49,973 bases of DNA from Chloroflexi bacterium OLB15 (GCA_001567085.1 LMZS01000037.1:1-49973); one strand, 5' to 3'. Counted from the first letter of the stretch, positions 15,995 to 25,932 are shown. Translations and numbers: made by a program. Notes: generated by a model from the letters alone, not told the origin.

Positions 15995-17596
15995 TAGGAG
16001 TTTGTCGGGTTTAACTCAATATTCGCGAGAATCGGGTAAAAGCCGTAAGCATCAAAAGCCAGCCCGCTCACAGAATTACGATACCCGTTCAGATTTACAT
16101 AGTCTCGAATAGGCAGGATTAAGGCGCGATCCATAATGAGCATTTGCGCCTGCGTATATAAGCTTTGGCGTGCTTGCGCATCCATTTGCCGTTCCGCTTC
16201 CAAAAGCAAGTTGTCCAGATTGCTATCGGAATAGCCAGTGTAGTTGTTGGCGCCATTGGTCGTGAAATAGCGCGAAAGAAACGCTGGATCAACCCCAAAT
16301 TCGTAATATGCGCCTAGATTGTATTCACCGCTAGCGAAAGCATCAAGCAGCGTAGAACGGCTTGGCACCTGCTGCAATACCGCGCGAACACCTATTTCAC
16401 GCCACTGCTCTTGCAAAAATTGAGACACCTGCGGGATTAAGCCCCATGGCGGTACCAGCACGGTAATTTCCAGATCGACGCCGGCAAAATCTACATAGCC
16501 ATTGCCATCGCTATCAGCAAAACCAGCACTGGCTAGCAGCGCCCGCGCCTGGTTAGCATCATAGGCATAGCGACCGGTCACTTCTGGCGCATAAAATTCG
16601 GTTGCCGCTGAAAGTGGCCCCCACGCAACCGGCGAAAAAACGCTGGTATACGCTGTCAATGATGGCTTCGCGGTTCGCGCCATACAACAACGCCTGGCGG
16701 ATACGCTCGTCATCAGTCGGAAAACGATTGGTATTCATGAAAAATTGAAGCGGCTGCCCCGGAATGCTCACAGGCAGCAGCCCGATATCTGCATCAGCGC
16801 TCAGATCCCGCGCATCGGCAGGCAGCAGTTCACCGATCACCTGCGCCTCATTCCCCTGCAAAGCCAGTGCCCGCGCGGGTGGATCTTCATAAAACCGGAA
16901 TACAATTTCATCGGGCGCGTTCGCTAGCGCATCCTGATAAAAATCTGGCCCCCATGTGTAGTCCGGGTTGCGGGCAATCGTCAAATGATCGCCAGGTAGA
17001 TAGTCGGTAAACCGGTAAGGCCCCGTTCCCACCTGATGAAATTGGTAGCGCTCAATCGAAGTTGCAGCCAGCGCGGCAGGGCTGGCAATCCCAAGATAAA
17101 CCTGACTTAGCGAATCCAGCAGCGGACTGTACGGTTCAGCCAGGTGTAGACGAATGGTATAATCGTTGACGATCTCATAGCCGCTGTACGAGCCAAGCAT
17201 GAAAAATGCTTTTTGCGAGGCATTATCAGGGTTTGTGATGCGATCCAGATTTACGGCAACCGCCTGCGCGTTAAATGGCGTGTTGTCGTGAAAATGCACA
17301 TTATTTCTCAGGGAAAATTCGTAGGTCAGCCCGTCAGGAGAAATCGTCCAACTGGTCGCTAAGCCTGGCACGAAAGCTTTAGTTTGAGGATCGCGGTATA
17401 TCAGCGTATCGTAAACCGAGCGCAAAGGAATGCCTAACTCAGACGAGGCATTGATATGCGGATCAAACCCGGTAGGTTGCAGCGTTAACCCATAAACAAT
17501 TTGTCGTAATGTCGTCTGCGATCCAGTTTGAGGGACAGACCCACACGCGGCTAACACAGCAGCGGCAATAATAAAAAAGCCGACTCTGACAATCAT
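15994..17596 (-). CDS. ABC transporter substrate-binding lipoprotein, family 5 (one frameshift)
   Basis: An extracellular solute-binding protein of the oligopeptide/dipeptide/nickel class, about 534 residues when joined. It has a lipoprotein signal ending at Cys18 (LAACGS). Family features are GLTLQPTGFDPHINASSE, FVPGLATSWTISPDGLTYEF, VGTGPYRFTDYLPGD and, in the second part, WGPLSAATEFYAPEV and LVPPWGLIPQVSQFLQEQW. The frame breaks in a run of six T on the coding strand near 16634-16639. Five T would restore the reading frame, which is typical of a homopolymer sequencing error. It is the first gene of a three-gene transport operon. Confidence 0.88.
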
Positions 17597-17671
17597 TCAG
17601 CTATAATCTCGGTGATAGGCTTAACGGAATACGGCAAGTATAGCCAAACTGCCGGAACGAGATAAGAGGCA

Positions 17672-18574
17672 ATGTCTTCACGTACACGCACTATAACGCC
17701 TGACGAAATCGAACAAGAGCGTTATCCCTTCCGCCGCGCATGGCCGAGCATCATCGTGGAAATAGCGATTTTAGCCGGTGTTTGCGTGGGCGTATATTTC
17801 ATCACGCGGCTGCTCAATATCCAGCTTTCGGGCTTGCCATTAAGCATCGTCGAAGCCGCGCTGATCGCCGTGCCGGTTATCCTGTGGATTGTATTCTCGC
17901 TGATGCGTGAACAAGCGGCAGATCTGCCCCGCTTCCGGCTGCTCATCGTGATGATTATCACCCTGCTTGCCGCTAACGCAGTCACCATCCCTGCCGCTGA
18001 TGCCCTGTTTCAAACCTCAGACTGGCTGCCGCACGAAGCGACTATTCAACGCATCCTTGGCTATACCTTTACGCTTGGTGTTGCCCAGGCAATCACGCAG
18101 TATCTGGTGGTCTACTACTGCGTTTACCCGCGCGGCCTGCGTGTACGCGCCGACTCAATTGCCTATTTCGCTGCGGCTTCCGTTGGCTATGCCGCCATGT
18201 TGAACATTCATTTTATGCTCAATTCTACGCCGGCGCTGGATGTGCTGGCGCTAACAGTATTCGCCAATCAGGCCACAAGTTTAGCGATGAGCTTTATGCT
18301 CGCTTTCGGGCTGGCCGAAGTCCGTTTTGCCAGCCCTACCCCTTTTCTGATGATGATCATGCTGGCGCTCTCCGCGCTGATCTTTGGCGCTTCAGTTACG
18401 CTGCGCGGCGGCCTGGTCAACGGCGGCTTTTCGCTTCTTGGCAGCGAAGCATCGCCTTTATACGGCTTTGCATTTTCTACTATTTTGCTGGTGGCTGTGG
18501 GCGTGGTTATTGCTTTCTTCTTCCGCACAGCAGAACGCCGCGAAGAAGAAGCCGCGCTAGCGCAGGCGCCCTAG
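17672..18574 (+). CDS. Polytopic membrane protein resembling PrsW, active-site residues absent
   Basis: A 300-residue protein with about eight hydrophobic helices and charged ends. The middle (GVAQAITQYLVVYYCVYPRG, then AAASVGYAAMLNIHFML) resembles the PrsW/CAAX-like protease core. PrsW carries an EExxK motif and a FExxxY-type motif there. The corresponding positions at 138-144 read AQAITQY, and 176-180 read MLNIH, so the catalytic glutamates appear lost. The assignment is by pattern only. It starts the operon with a one-helix protein, a trypsin-like protease and TlyA. AAGAGGCA precedes the ATG. It could be a non-catalytic relative or an unrelated membrane protein. Confidence 0.5.
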   Translation: MSSRTRTITPDEIEQERYPFRRAWPSIIVEIAILAGVCVGVYFITRLLNIQLSGLPLSIVEAALIAVPVILWIVFSLMREQAADLPRFRLLIVMIITLLAANAVTIPAADALFQTSDWLPHEATIQRILGYTFTLGVAQAITQYLVVYYCVYPRGLRVRADSIAYFAAASVGYAAMLNIHFMLNSTPALDVLALTVFANQATSLAMSFMLAFGLAEVRFASPTPFLMMIMLALSALIFGASVTLRGGLVNGGFSLLGSEASPLYGFAFSTILLVAVGVVIAFFFRTAERREEEAALAQAP

Positions 18575-18588
18575 CGACATAAGCGACT

Positions 18589-19194
18589 ATGTCTACCACG
18601 ATCATCGAAGTACGGGAAGCACCCGTTGAACTAACTCTGCGCCAGCGATGGAGCCACTATTTTGCGATCATCTATGCCATATTGGCGGTGATCATTGGCA
18701 TCAATCTGCGCGATACAGCGCTATATGCAACTGTCCCTTACTCTAACCCGCAGGTCGGCATCACCGCCTTCTACCCTAATCATTGGCTCATTGATAACAG
18801 CGGTAACTATGTTTTCCGCGTGCGTGATATGTCGCAGACCGGTTTTAAGACCGCGATGCAGGTGAACATCATCCCCATCAATCAGGACATGACTACGCGA
18901 AACATTCTGGAAACGCTGATTCTGAATCGCTCGCAAACAGACTCCACTTTTCGTGTTCTTTCGCAAGAGCCTATTCAGCTATCCGATGGCACTGAAGCCA
19001 CTCAGATGCGCTCCACATTCGTCGCCAGCGACGAAGACCCATTTCTAGAAAGTATTCCTACGGTGGTTGAACGCCTTGACGTGATCGCTGTGCAAGGTGG
19101 TCAGGCGATCATTATTTCGTTCCTCTCAGACGCGCAAACATTCGAGTCCAATTATCCGAGATTTGAGCAGTTCCTTAATGACATTGACTTCTAA
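18589..19194 (+). CDS. Single-pass membrane protein with extracytoplasmic PsbP/Mog1-like domain
   Basis: I do not recognise a named family with certainty. The 201-residue protein has a short cytoplasmic N-terminus, one transmembrane helix (HYFAIIYAILAVIIGINL) and an outer domain of about 150 residues. Its pattern GITAFYPNHWLIDNSG, then FRVRDMSQTGF, is reminiscent of PsbP/Mog1-like alpha/beta folds. It begins 14 bases after the PrsW-like gene and its end overlaps the protease gene start by 17 bases, so it belongs to the same operon. A role as a sensor or partner of the protease is speculation. Confidence 0.6.
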   Translation: MSTTIIEVREAPVELTLRQRWSHYFAIIYAILAVIIGINLRDTALYATVPYSNPQVGITAFYPNHWLIDNSGNYVFRVRDMSQTGFKTAMQVNIIPINQDMTTRNILETLILNRSQTDSTFRVLSQEPIQLSDGTEATQMRSTFVASDEDPFLESIPTVVERLDVIAVQGGQAIIISFLSDAQTFESNYPRFEQFLNDIDF

Positions 19195-21454
19195 ATTACG
19201 CCTGTGCTCAGGCGCAATCATAACCCTATTTGCCCTGTTACTGATCGGCAGCCCCATTCAAGCGCAAACCGGGCTGGATGTGGAGCGTGTACAGCGCGCC
19301 ACTGTGCTGGTCATGCAAACACGTATCGTAGGCAACACGCCAATCATCACCTGCGTAGGCAGCGGCACCATCGTTAGCCGTGACGGTCTTATCCTGACCA
19401 ACGCGCATAATACGCTGCCCGGCGCGAACTGTCCGGGAGATACGCTGATTATCTCGCTGAACATTCGTCCCGGAGAACCCCCCGTCGCCCGTTATCAAGC
19501 GGACGTGGTGCAGGCAGACCCCGGCCTTGATCTAGCGCTGATCAGGATCACCCGACAGGTAGATGGCCGCCTGATTGACCGTACAGCGCTCGCGCTTCCC
19601 TTTGTTGAGCTGGGCGATTCTGAAAGCGTCAATCTGGACGACACCATCACTGTCGTGGGCTACCCCGGCATCGGCAACGATCCGATTGTATTTGAACGCG
19701 GCACCGTCAGCGGTTTTGCCGCTGAACCTAGCGGCGGCGATAAATCGTGGATCAAAACCAGCGCCTCTATCGCCGCTACCATGTCTGGAGGTGGCGCATA
19801 TAATCAAAATGGCCTGCTCATCGGCATTCCAACGACTGCCCCGCTCACGCCAAATCCGACCACAGGCAACTGCATTTCGGTGCAGGATAGTAATGCTGAC
19901 GGGTTAATCAACACCAACGATGTCTGTATTCCGTCAGGCGGTTTTATCAACCTGCTGCGGCCGTCGGCATTCGTTCAGCCGTTATTACAGGCCGCGCGGC
20001 TTGATATAACGATTTCATTCCCGCTGCAATCTGTCGCAACCACCAGCGCCCCGGTAACCGCCGCTAACCGCCCTCGATTCCGTTATCTCGGCTTTTCGCC
20101 GTCGGTCAATGCTGCGGGCATGCCAACCACGATCATCCGCAGTTTGCCCACAGGCAGCGACAGCCTGTACTTATTCTTTGATTACGAAAACATGACGCCG
20201 GAAACAGTATATGAACTGCGCGTGAACACCAACGGCATCCCAAACCCGAACTTCTCGGTTTCACCTGTTCGCTGGAGTGGCGGTCAGCGCGGTTTATGGT
20301 ATGTAGGCAGCAGCGGGCAGCCATTTCCGAACGGCACTTACGAATTCACATTGTTCATTGATGGCATTGCCGGAGACAGCGCGCGATTGGTCGTTGGCGG
20401 CGGGCCAGATGAAGGCCCTGCGTTCAGCGATATTGTTTTCGGGCTTCTGGATTCCTCTGGCAACGTAACTGGAACGGGTTATGTTTTGCCTACTGGCACC
20501 ACCGCCAGCGCCCGTTTTCTCTACCGCAACATGAACGCTGGCACGCCATGGGCTGCCATCTGGTATTACGAAGGTCAAGAAGTGCAGCGCACCGACGACG
20601 GCACCGTATGGGCTGAAAGTGACGGCGCCAATGGCACCAAGACGATCTCAGTGCAGTCGGTCACCGGTTTGCTCCCCGGCAGCTACCGGCTTGAACTGTA
20701 TGTAGAGGGGCGTTTAGCAGCGGTATCTGACTTTACGCTTGCCGGAGGTCAGGACGGCTCGTTTGCGCGCATCTTCAGCGATACGCATTTCACGACGGCA
20801 TCATCCATTCAGGAAGCGCTAAGCGCCGCGCCAATCACCTCGTTTTCTGCGGGAACATCGCCTATTTTCGCCATGTTTGATTGGCAGTTGATCGGTTCAG
20901 GCACTTTGTGGCGTATTGACTGGTCAGTAGATAATCAGGTGTTCTTCTCTCAAACACAGCCTTGGAGCGGCGCACCAACTGGCAGCAATTTCTTGATGCA
21001 GCTTGCCAGCCCATCAGGTTTACCAGACGGAACCTATCGCCTTGACCTGTTCATCGGGCAAATTCAATTTGATACCGCGCAGTTTAGGGTTGGCATCGGC
21101 CAGCTTCCGATTGATCGTTTCTCCAGCGCTGAAGGTATCATCTTGCGTGGGCGCGTGATCAATTCAGTTTCGCGTGAAGGCGTGCCGGGCGTCTCTGTTC
21201 TGCTCATTAGTGAAGACTACTCGGTTTCAGATTTCACTCAGGATTGGAATCAAAATCAACTTTTTGCCACCGCCACTACAGATCGCAATGGCCGTTTTGA
21301 AATCAACCTGCCCTTACAGCGCGATGTTCAGTACAGTGTGGTGCTGCTCGCTGAAGGTTATCTGCCAATTACCGCAGACGGGGTTGAAATTACCGACGAA
21401 ATCCACCCTGATAATTCGCCCATAGATATTACGCTGGAATTGACGCCCGAATAG
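19178..21454 (+). CDS. Secreted trypsin-like serine protease with C-terminal carboxypeptidase-regulatory-like domain
   Basis: A 758-residue exported protein. A signal peptide (about 1-30, ending IQAQ) precedes a chymotrypsin-fold protease domain (about 35-220). The probable triad is His77 (LILTNAHN), Asp118 (GLDLALIRI) and Ser203 (ATMSGGGAYN). The serine motif is SGGG instead of the usual GNSGGP, so activity is likely but not certain. Residues about 300-650 hold repeated beta-rich segments with similar GSYRLELYVEGR, GTYEFTLFIDG and GTYRLDLFIGQ strands, perhaps three related domains. The last 110 residues (LRGRVINSVSREGVPGVSVLLISED) look like a carboxypeptidase-regulatory-like beta-sandwich. 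The start at 19178 was chosen because the signal peptide begins there. It overlaps the previous gene. Confidence 0.8.
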   Translation: MTLTSKLRLCSGAIITLFALLLIGSPIQAQTGLDVERVQRATVLVMQTRIVGNTPIITCVGSGTIVSRDGLILTNAHNTLPGANCPGDTLIISLNIRPGEPPVARYQADVVQADPGLDLALIRITRQVDGRLIDRTALALPFVELGDSESVNLDDTITVVGYPGIGNDPIVFERGTVSGFAAEPSGGDKSWIKTSASIAATMSGGGAYNQNGLLIGIPTTAPLTPNPTTGNCISVQDSNADGLINTNDVCIPSGGFINLLRPSAFVQPLLQAARLDITISFPLQSVATTSAPVTAANRPRFRYLGFSPSVNAAGMPTTIIRSLPTGSDSLYLFFDYENMTPETVYELRVNTNGIPNPNFSVSPVRWSGGQRGLWYVGSSGQPFPNGTYEFTLFIDGIAGDSARLVVGGGPDEGPAFSDIVFGLLDSSGNVTGTGYVLPTGTTASARFLYRNMNAGTPWAAIWYYEGQEVQRTDDGTVWAESDGANGTKTISVQSVTGLLPGSYRLELYVEGRLAAVSDFTLAGGQDGSFARIFSDTHFTTASSIQEALSAAPITSFSAGTSPIFAMFDWQLIGSGTLWRIDWSVDNQVFFSQTQPWSGAPTGSNFLMQLASPSGLPDGTYRLDLFIGQIQFDTAQFRVGIGQLPIDRFSSAEGIILRGRVINSVSREGVPGVSVLLISEDYSVSDFTQDWNQNQLFATATTDRNGRFEINLPLQRDVQYSVVLLAEGYLPITADGVEITDEIHPDNSPIDITLELTPE

Positions 21455-21456
21455 CC

Positions 21457-22242
21457 ATGACAGATAAAATCCGGTTGGATATTTTACTCGTAGAGTCTGG
21501 GCTTGCCCCAACCCGCGAAAAAGCGCGGGCTTTCATCATGGCTGGTGAAGTGTTGGTCAATGGGCAAATGATTGACAAAGCCGGAACGCTGATTAAAGCA
21601 GATGCCGAAATCACCCTCAAAAGCCGCAGCCGGTTCGTCAGTCGGGGTGGCGAGAAATTGGACGCAGCATTTGAAGCATTTCCGATTTCAGTAGAGGGCA
21701 AAGTTTGCGCTGATGTCGGCGCAAGCACTGGCGGCTTTACCGACTGTATGCTTCAGCGTGGGGCGGCAAAAGTCTATGCTATTGACGTTGGTTATGGGCA
21801 AATCGCCCTTCCCCTACGGCAAGACCCGCGCGTCATACTTTATGAGCGCACCAATGCCCGCCATCTTGAAACCCTGCCCGAACAGGTCAGTTTTGTCTCA
21901 ATAGATGCCTCATTCATTTCGCTCACCCTTCTACTTCCGGCGGTTCGCGGCTGGCTGCTACCGGCGCATGATGTCGTGCCGTTGATTAAGCCGCAGTTTG
22001 AGGCCGGGAAAGGGGCTGTGGGCAAAGGCGGCGTAGTGCGCGATCCTAAAATTCACAGGCGCGTGCTGTTTGATGTCTGCGAATTTGCGCAAAATATCGG
22101 GTTTTACGTCAATAGCTTGATCATTTCGCCATTAAAAGGCCCGGCTGGAAATATCGAGTTTCTAGCGTGGCTTTCTTCCCGCCCCATAGAAAACCCTAAA
22201 CCGCTGGATCAACTGATCGAGGCGGCAATTCAGTTTCACTAA
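21457..22242 (+). CDS. tlyA: TlyA-family rRNA 2'-O-methyltransferase
   Basis: An S4-domain plus FtsJ-fold methyltransferase of 261 residues. Family members methylate 16S and 23S rRNA at 2'-O of cytidines and are often mislabelled as hemolysins. The S4 RNA-binding domain is at about 4-65 (RLDILLVESGLAPTREKAR). The SAM motif DVGASTGGFTDC is at 86-97. Lys in PLIKPQFE and Asp in VSIDASF contribute to the usual catalytic set. It starts 2 bases after the protease stop, so it is the last gene of that operon. Its presence there may only reflect shared transcription. Confidence 0.9.
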   Translation: MTDKIRLDILLVESGLAPTREKARAFIMAGEVLVNGQMIDKAGTLIKADAEITLKSRSRFVSRGGEKLDAAFEAFPISVEGKVCADVGASTGGFTDCMLQRGAAKVYAIDVGYGQIALPLRQDPRVILYERTNARHLETLPEQVSFVSIDASFISLTLLLPAVRGWLLPAHDVVPLIKPQFEAGKGAVGKGGVVRDPKIHRRVLFDVCEFAQNIGFYVNSLIISPLKGPAGNIEFLAWLSSRPIENPKPLDQLIEAAIQFH

Positions 22243-22292
22243 ACCCTTTGCTATACTGAATGTTCCTTTGTACCGCATAAAGGTTGGCATTG

Positions 22293-24098
22293 ATGGATCG
22301 CGATCACATTCGCAATTTTTGCATTATCGCCCATATTGATCATGGCAAGAGCACGCTGGCTGACCGGTTATTGCAAATTACCAACACGGTAAGCGCCCGT
22401 GAAATGCAAGAACAACTTCTCGACAGCATGGATTTGGAGCGTGAGCGCGGCGTAACCATCAAAGCCAGCGCAGTACGCATGAATTACACCGCCCATAATG
22501 GCAAGAGCTACGAAATCAACCTGATTGATACCCCCGGCCACGTTGACTTTGCCTATGAAGTTAGCCGCGCCCTGCAAGCCTGTGAAGGCGCAATTCTGGT
22601 TGTGGATGCCAGTCAGGGTGTTGAAGCGCAAACGCTGGCGAACGTGTATCTGGCGTTGGAGCAAGACCTTGAGATCATTCCGGTGCTGAACAAGATCGAC
22701 CTGCCGGCCGCCCGTCCTGATGAAGTCGCGCAGGAAATCGAAAATCTGCTCGGCACGCCGGCTGAAGACATTTTGCGTATTTCCGCGAAGTCTGGCATGG
22801 GCATTGAAGATGTGCTGGAAGCGGTTGTCGAGCGTGTGCCGCCGCCAAAAGGCAACGCCGAAGCGCCGCTAAGAGCGCTGGTCTTTGACTCGCACTACGA
22901 CTCTTATAAAGGCGTAGTGGCCTACGTGCGCGTGGTGGATGGCGTGCTTGAGCGACGCTCACCGCTTAAGTTAATGGCGACACATGCGCAATTTGAACCT
23001 GTCGAAATCGGCGTCTTTCACCCACGCATGGAAACCGCCGAAACGCTTTCTGCGGGTGAAGTTGGCTATGTAGCCACTGGCTTCAAAACGGTACGCGAAT
23101 GCCGCGTTGGCGATACCATCACACTGGCACAGGATGGCGCGAGCGAAATATTGCCCGGCTATAAGCAGATCAAGCCGATGGTGTTTGCAGGTATTTACCC
23201 GGTCAATAACGATGACTACAGCCAACTGCGCGACGCGCTGGACAAATTGCAGTTGAATGACGCCTCGCTAGTTTTTGAACCTGAAAATTCGCAGGCGCTA
23301 AATTTTGGCTTCCGCGTCGGGTTTCTCGGCCTGTTCCACATGGAAATTGTACAGGAACGGTTGGAACGCGAATATGAACTGGATATTCTGGCGACCGCGC
23401 CCAGCGTGGAATATCAGCTAAAGACCAAAGCGGGCGAAGAGTACACCATAGATAGCCCTGCCGAAATGCCGGATGACCCCAGCCTGCTGGAGGAAATTCG
23501 CGAGCCGTGGATGAAGATTCAAATCTTTACGCCAGACGAATATATCGGCGCATTGATGGAAATGGTGATCAAGAAACGCGGCGAATACGTAAATATGGAG
23601 TATCTGGATAAAAGCCGCGTCATGCTCACCTATCGCATTCCGCTTTCTGAACTGATCGTGGACTTTTATGATCGCCTGAAAAGCACAACTAAAGGTTATG
23701 CCAGCCTGGACTACTCTTTTGACAGTTATCGCGCCGAAGACCTGGTGAAGTTGGATATTCTGGTCAACAGCGAGCCTGTAGATGCGCTGGCGATCATCGT
23801 TCACCGCAGCGACGCCTACCATAAAGGGCAGCGGCTGGTTAGCAAACTTAAAGACCTGATTCCGCGCCAGATGTTTGCGGTGCCGATTCAGGCTTCAATT
23901 GGCAAAAAAGTGATTTCGCGCGCAGATGTAAAAGCGGTTCGCAAAGACGTACTAGCCAAATGCTATGGCGGCGACATCACCCGTAAAAAGAAGCTGCTGG
24001 AAAAGCAGAAAAAGGGTAAGCGGCGCATGAAGATGATCGGCTCCGTAGAAGTGCCGCAGGAAGCATTCATGGCGCTGCTAAGCCTGGATGAGGAATAG
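22293..24098 (+). CDS. lepA: Elongation factor 4 (LepA)
   Basis: A translational GTPase of 601 residues that acts on stalled or assembling ribosomes. The GTPase motifs are present: AHIDHGKST near the start, DTPGH (G3) and NKID (G4). The C-terminal LepA-specific part is complete ([19 protein letters not shown], then [17 protein letters not shown]). The ATG at 22293 was chosen because AAAGG lies 9 bases upstream and [19 protein letters not shown] is the normal N-terminus. A TTG at 22284 would extend it by three residues. It lies 50 bases after tlyA. Confidence 0.96.
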   Translation: MDRDHIRNFCIIAHIDHGKSTLADRLLQITNTVSAREMQEQLLDSMDLERERGVTIKASAVRMNYTAHNGKSYEINLIDTPGHVDFAYEVSRALQACEGAILVVDASQGVEAQTLANVYLALEQDLEIIPVLNKIDLPAARPDEVAQEIENLLGTPAEDILRISAKSGMGIEDVLEAVVERVPPPKGNAEAPLRALVFDSHYDSYKGVVAYVRVVDGVLERRSPLKLMATHAQFEPVEIGVFHPRMETAETLSAGEVGYVATGFKTVRECRVGDTITLAQDGASEILPGYKQIKPMVFAGIYPVNNDDYSQLRDALDKLQLNDASLVFEPENSQALNFGFRVGFLGLFHMEIVQERLEREYELDILATAPSVEYQLKTKAGEEYTIDSPAEMPDDPSLLEEIREPWMKIQIFTPDEYIGALMEMVIKKRGEYVNMEYLDKSRVMLTYRIPLSELIVDFYDRLKSTTKGYASLDYSFDSYRAEDLVKLDILVNSEPVDALAIIVHRSDAYHKGQRLVSKLKDLIPRQMFAVPIQASIGKKVISRADVKAVRKDVLAKCYGGDITRKKKLLEKQKKGKRRMKMIGSVEVPQEAFMALLSLDEE

Positions 24099-24132
24099 CT
24101 TCCTCACCTGCCGCAAATCGCAGCCTCAATTT

Positions 24133-24175
24133 CGCTCGTGAGGAGTGCCTCCATTTCAGAAGGCACTCCTGAGCG
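24133..24175. terminator. Long hairpin between lepA and the OMPDC-like gene
   Basis: An inverted repeat with AGGAGTGCCT (24141-24150) and AGGCACTCCT (24161-24170), extended by CGCTC/GAGCG outside a three-base bulge. It overlaps the 3' end of the convergent gene. There is no T-run, so it may be a factor-dependent terminator or an mRNA-stabilising hairpin for both convergent transcripts. Confidence 0.5.
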
Positions 24176-24704
24176 CTTCTTCAAAATTCAGGCTGCCACG
24201 CGCCATCTGCTCAACCTGAATCACCTGCCAGATGTGGCTTCCGGCATGGAGTTGGTCGCCAACGATTGCCAGCCCATCCTCTGAAATATCCGCGCCTTTG
24301 ACGATAGCTGTCATCCCCGCCTGTATGAAGGCCGATTGCAGCGCCATATGACTCACAGTCACCGCGTCTACCCACAGTTCACCATGCGTAAACGCAAACG
24401 CGTAATCTGCTGAGGAGAAATCGCCGTCAAGTATCGTAACCTTGCCCAGCGTCGAAGCATATGCCAGCGTTCTCTCTAACGCGATCACGCCAGCCGCGCC
24501 AATTGTGAGATACGCCGGAAAGTTGAACATATAACCGCTGACAATATCTTTCGTGGCGGCGATCACTGCTTTTCCATACGGCAGCAATGGCTCGTCAAAA
24601 TACTGTATTTCCGGCGGAAGCTGGTCTAGCCGGGGAGACAGCGACAATATCAACTTTCGTGATGCTGCGTTCATCCGCGCCAGAAAGAGATCAGGCAGCA
24701 TCAT
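24156..24704 (-). CDS. Orotidine-5'-phosphate-decarboxylase-like protein lacking catalytic motif
   Basis: A 182-residue protein whose layout follows type 2 OMP decarboxylase. The N-terminal segment (LILSLSPRLDQLPP) parallels the GLDP strand. It is followed by PYGKAVIAATKDIVSGYMFN at 42-61, where the enzyme has CAFKPN, then GAAGVIALERTLAYA. At 91-99 the enzyme reads DAKRGDI, holding the catalytic Lys/Asp pair, but here it reads ILDGDFSSA. The substrate-binding FKPN lysine is also lost. WVDAVTVS matches the next strand. It is shorter than active enzymes (about 270 residues). The start at ATG 24704 overlaps the cinA stop. I infer a non-catalytic relative. Homology is by visual pattern only. Confidence 0.55.
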   Translation of the reverse strand: MMLPDLFLARMNAASRKLILSLSPRLDQLPPEIQYFDEPLLPYGKAVIAATKDIVSGYMFNFPAYLTIGAAGVIALERTLAYASTLGKVTILDGDFSSADYAFAFTHGELWVDAVTVSHMALQSAFIQAGMTAIVKGADISEDGLAIVGDQLHAGSHIWQVIQVEQMARGSLNFEEALRSAF

Positions 24705-25932
24705 TTTCCCGCAGCATACGCCATAGCATTGAAAGCGCCCAGGTGCCGACAAACTGTGTTGCAGCCTCACTGTTTCCGGCAAAGCCGTAAGCGCGCGACA
24801 TCACTTTCCCCTTATAACTCACCGCCAGCGCGCTTTGCGCGGCGCTGTCAGCATGATCGCCCGCGGCGTTTTCCTGGCCGACGACCACAATATACGCCTT
24901 CTGTTGATCGCTATTTAATCGGGCGATCTGTTCAGCCGTTTTGCGAAGGTCATCGTAGGAAATATGCGCTGATTCAAAGCGTTTAGCCAGCGCCTCAAAC
25001 TTATCAATGCGGTCAGCTACGAGTCCGAAACTATAGGCTGTCTGTTCTGGTATCAATAGTTGGCTAACAAGCGGCGGAACATTGACTTCCAGAACGTTCA
25101 ACTCAATGCCGCGCGCCATCAAATCAGACGCAACCGCAGATTCAAGGCGGTCATCATCCACTCCGAACAGAAAATCGCCCACCCTACCGCGAATTAAACG
25201 CTCTACCTCGGCAATGCTCGAATTCACCACATCGGCAATGTCCCCTTTTGCGGTGATGCGAATATCCACCTGTCCGGAATGGGCGGCTAACCCTACCGTC
25301 GGGTTGCTGGCTTCAAGCAGATCGCGCCCAATCGCTTCATCCAACATACTTTCGCCAATACCAGCAGCCTTCAACACGCGCGCTTTAATGACAGCCCCAC
25401 CCAGCGCATATTTTTCACGTAGAAATGGCGCAACGCGCTCGGTGAAGATAAATTTCATCTCGCGGGGCACGCCCGGCAGCGAAATCACCACCTTGCCATC
25501 CATTTCCACCACGAAACATGGCGCGGTGCCAACCGGGTTTTCGATCACCAGTGCGCCTTCTGGCACAAATGCCTGCTGCCGGTTATTAGCAGTCATCTTG
25601 ACGCGGAATCCCTCAAACCGTCCGGCGATGCTATCCAGCAAATCCTGTTTGAACTCAAGGGGTCGCCCGGTAGCCAGCGCCACCGCATCGCGAGTCATAT
25701 CATCTACCGTCGGGCCAAGCCCACCGCAAGTGATCACGATCTGCGAACGCTCAAGCGCAATTTCAATAGCGCGGGCAATCCGTTGGCGGTTATCGCCAAC
25801 CGATGTCATGAAGAATACGTTAACGCCAAGATCCCGCAGTTCGCGCGCCATGAATACAGAATTCGTGTCTGTTATTTCTCCTAGCAGCAGCTCTGTTCCA
25901 ATAGCAATAATTTCTGCATTCACTTCTTTCAT
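24691..25932 (-). CDS. cinA: CinA-family protein (competence/damage-inducible, nucleotide-pyrophosphatase-like)
   Basis: A two-domain protein of 413 residues. The N-terminal MoaB/MogA-like domain (AEIIAIGTELLLGEITDTNS, then TCGGLGPTVDDMTRDA) in CinA proteins hydrolyses ADP-ribose or NAD-related pyrophosphates. The C-terminal CinA domain (about 255-413) often acts as nicotinamide-mononucleotide deamidase in other bacteria. Here the usual C-terminal motif is diverged (FGLVADRIDKFEALAKRF, then LAVSYKGKVMSRAYGF), so deamidase activity is uncertain. ATG 25932 starts MKEVNAEI, the usual family beginning. An ATG at 25956 would add eight residues without a ribosome site. It is divergent from the ABC ATPase gene and overlaps the OMPDC-like gene. 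Confidence 0.88.
   Translation of the reverse strand: MKEVNAEIIAIGTELLLGEITDTNSVFMARELRDLGVNVFFMTSVGDNRQRIARAIEIALERSQIVITCGGLGPTVDDMTRDAVALATGRPLEFKQDLLDSIAGRFEGFRVKMTANNRQQAFVPEGALVIENPVGTAPCFVVEMDGKVVISLPGVPREMKFIFTERVAPFLREKYALGGAVIKARVLKAAGIGESMLDEAIGRDLLEASNPTVGLAAHSGQVDIRITAKGDIADVVNSSIAEVERLIRGRVGDFLFGVDDDRLESAVASDLMARGIELNVLEVNVPPLVSQLLIPEQTAYSFGLVADRIDKFEALAKRFESAHISYDDLRKTAEQIARLNSDQQKAYIVVVGQENAAGDHADSAAQSALAVSYKGKVMSRAYGFAGNSEAATQFVGTWALSMLWRMLRENDAA

Noticed and set aside
15994..16713. A separate binding-protein-like gene
   Set aside because: It continues the upstream binding protein after a homopolymer frameshift, with no start or ribosome site of its own.
21457..22242. Hemolysin
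   Set aside because: The name is historical for TlyA. The S4 plus FtsJ fold indicates an rRNA methyltransferase.
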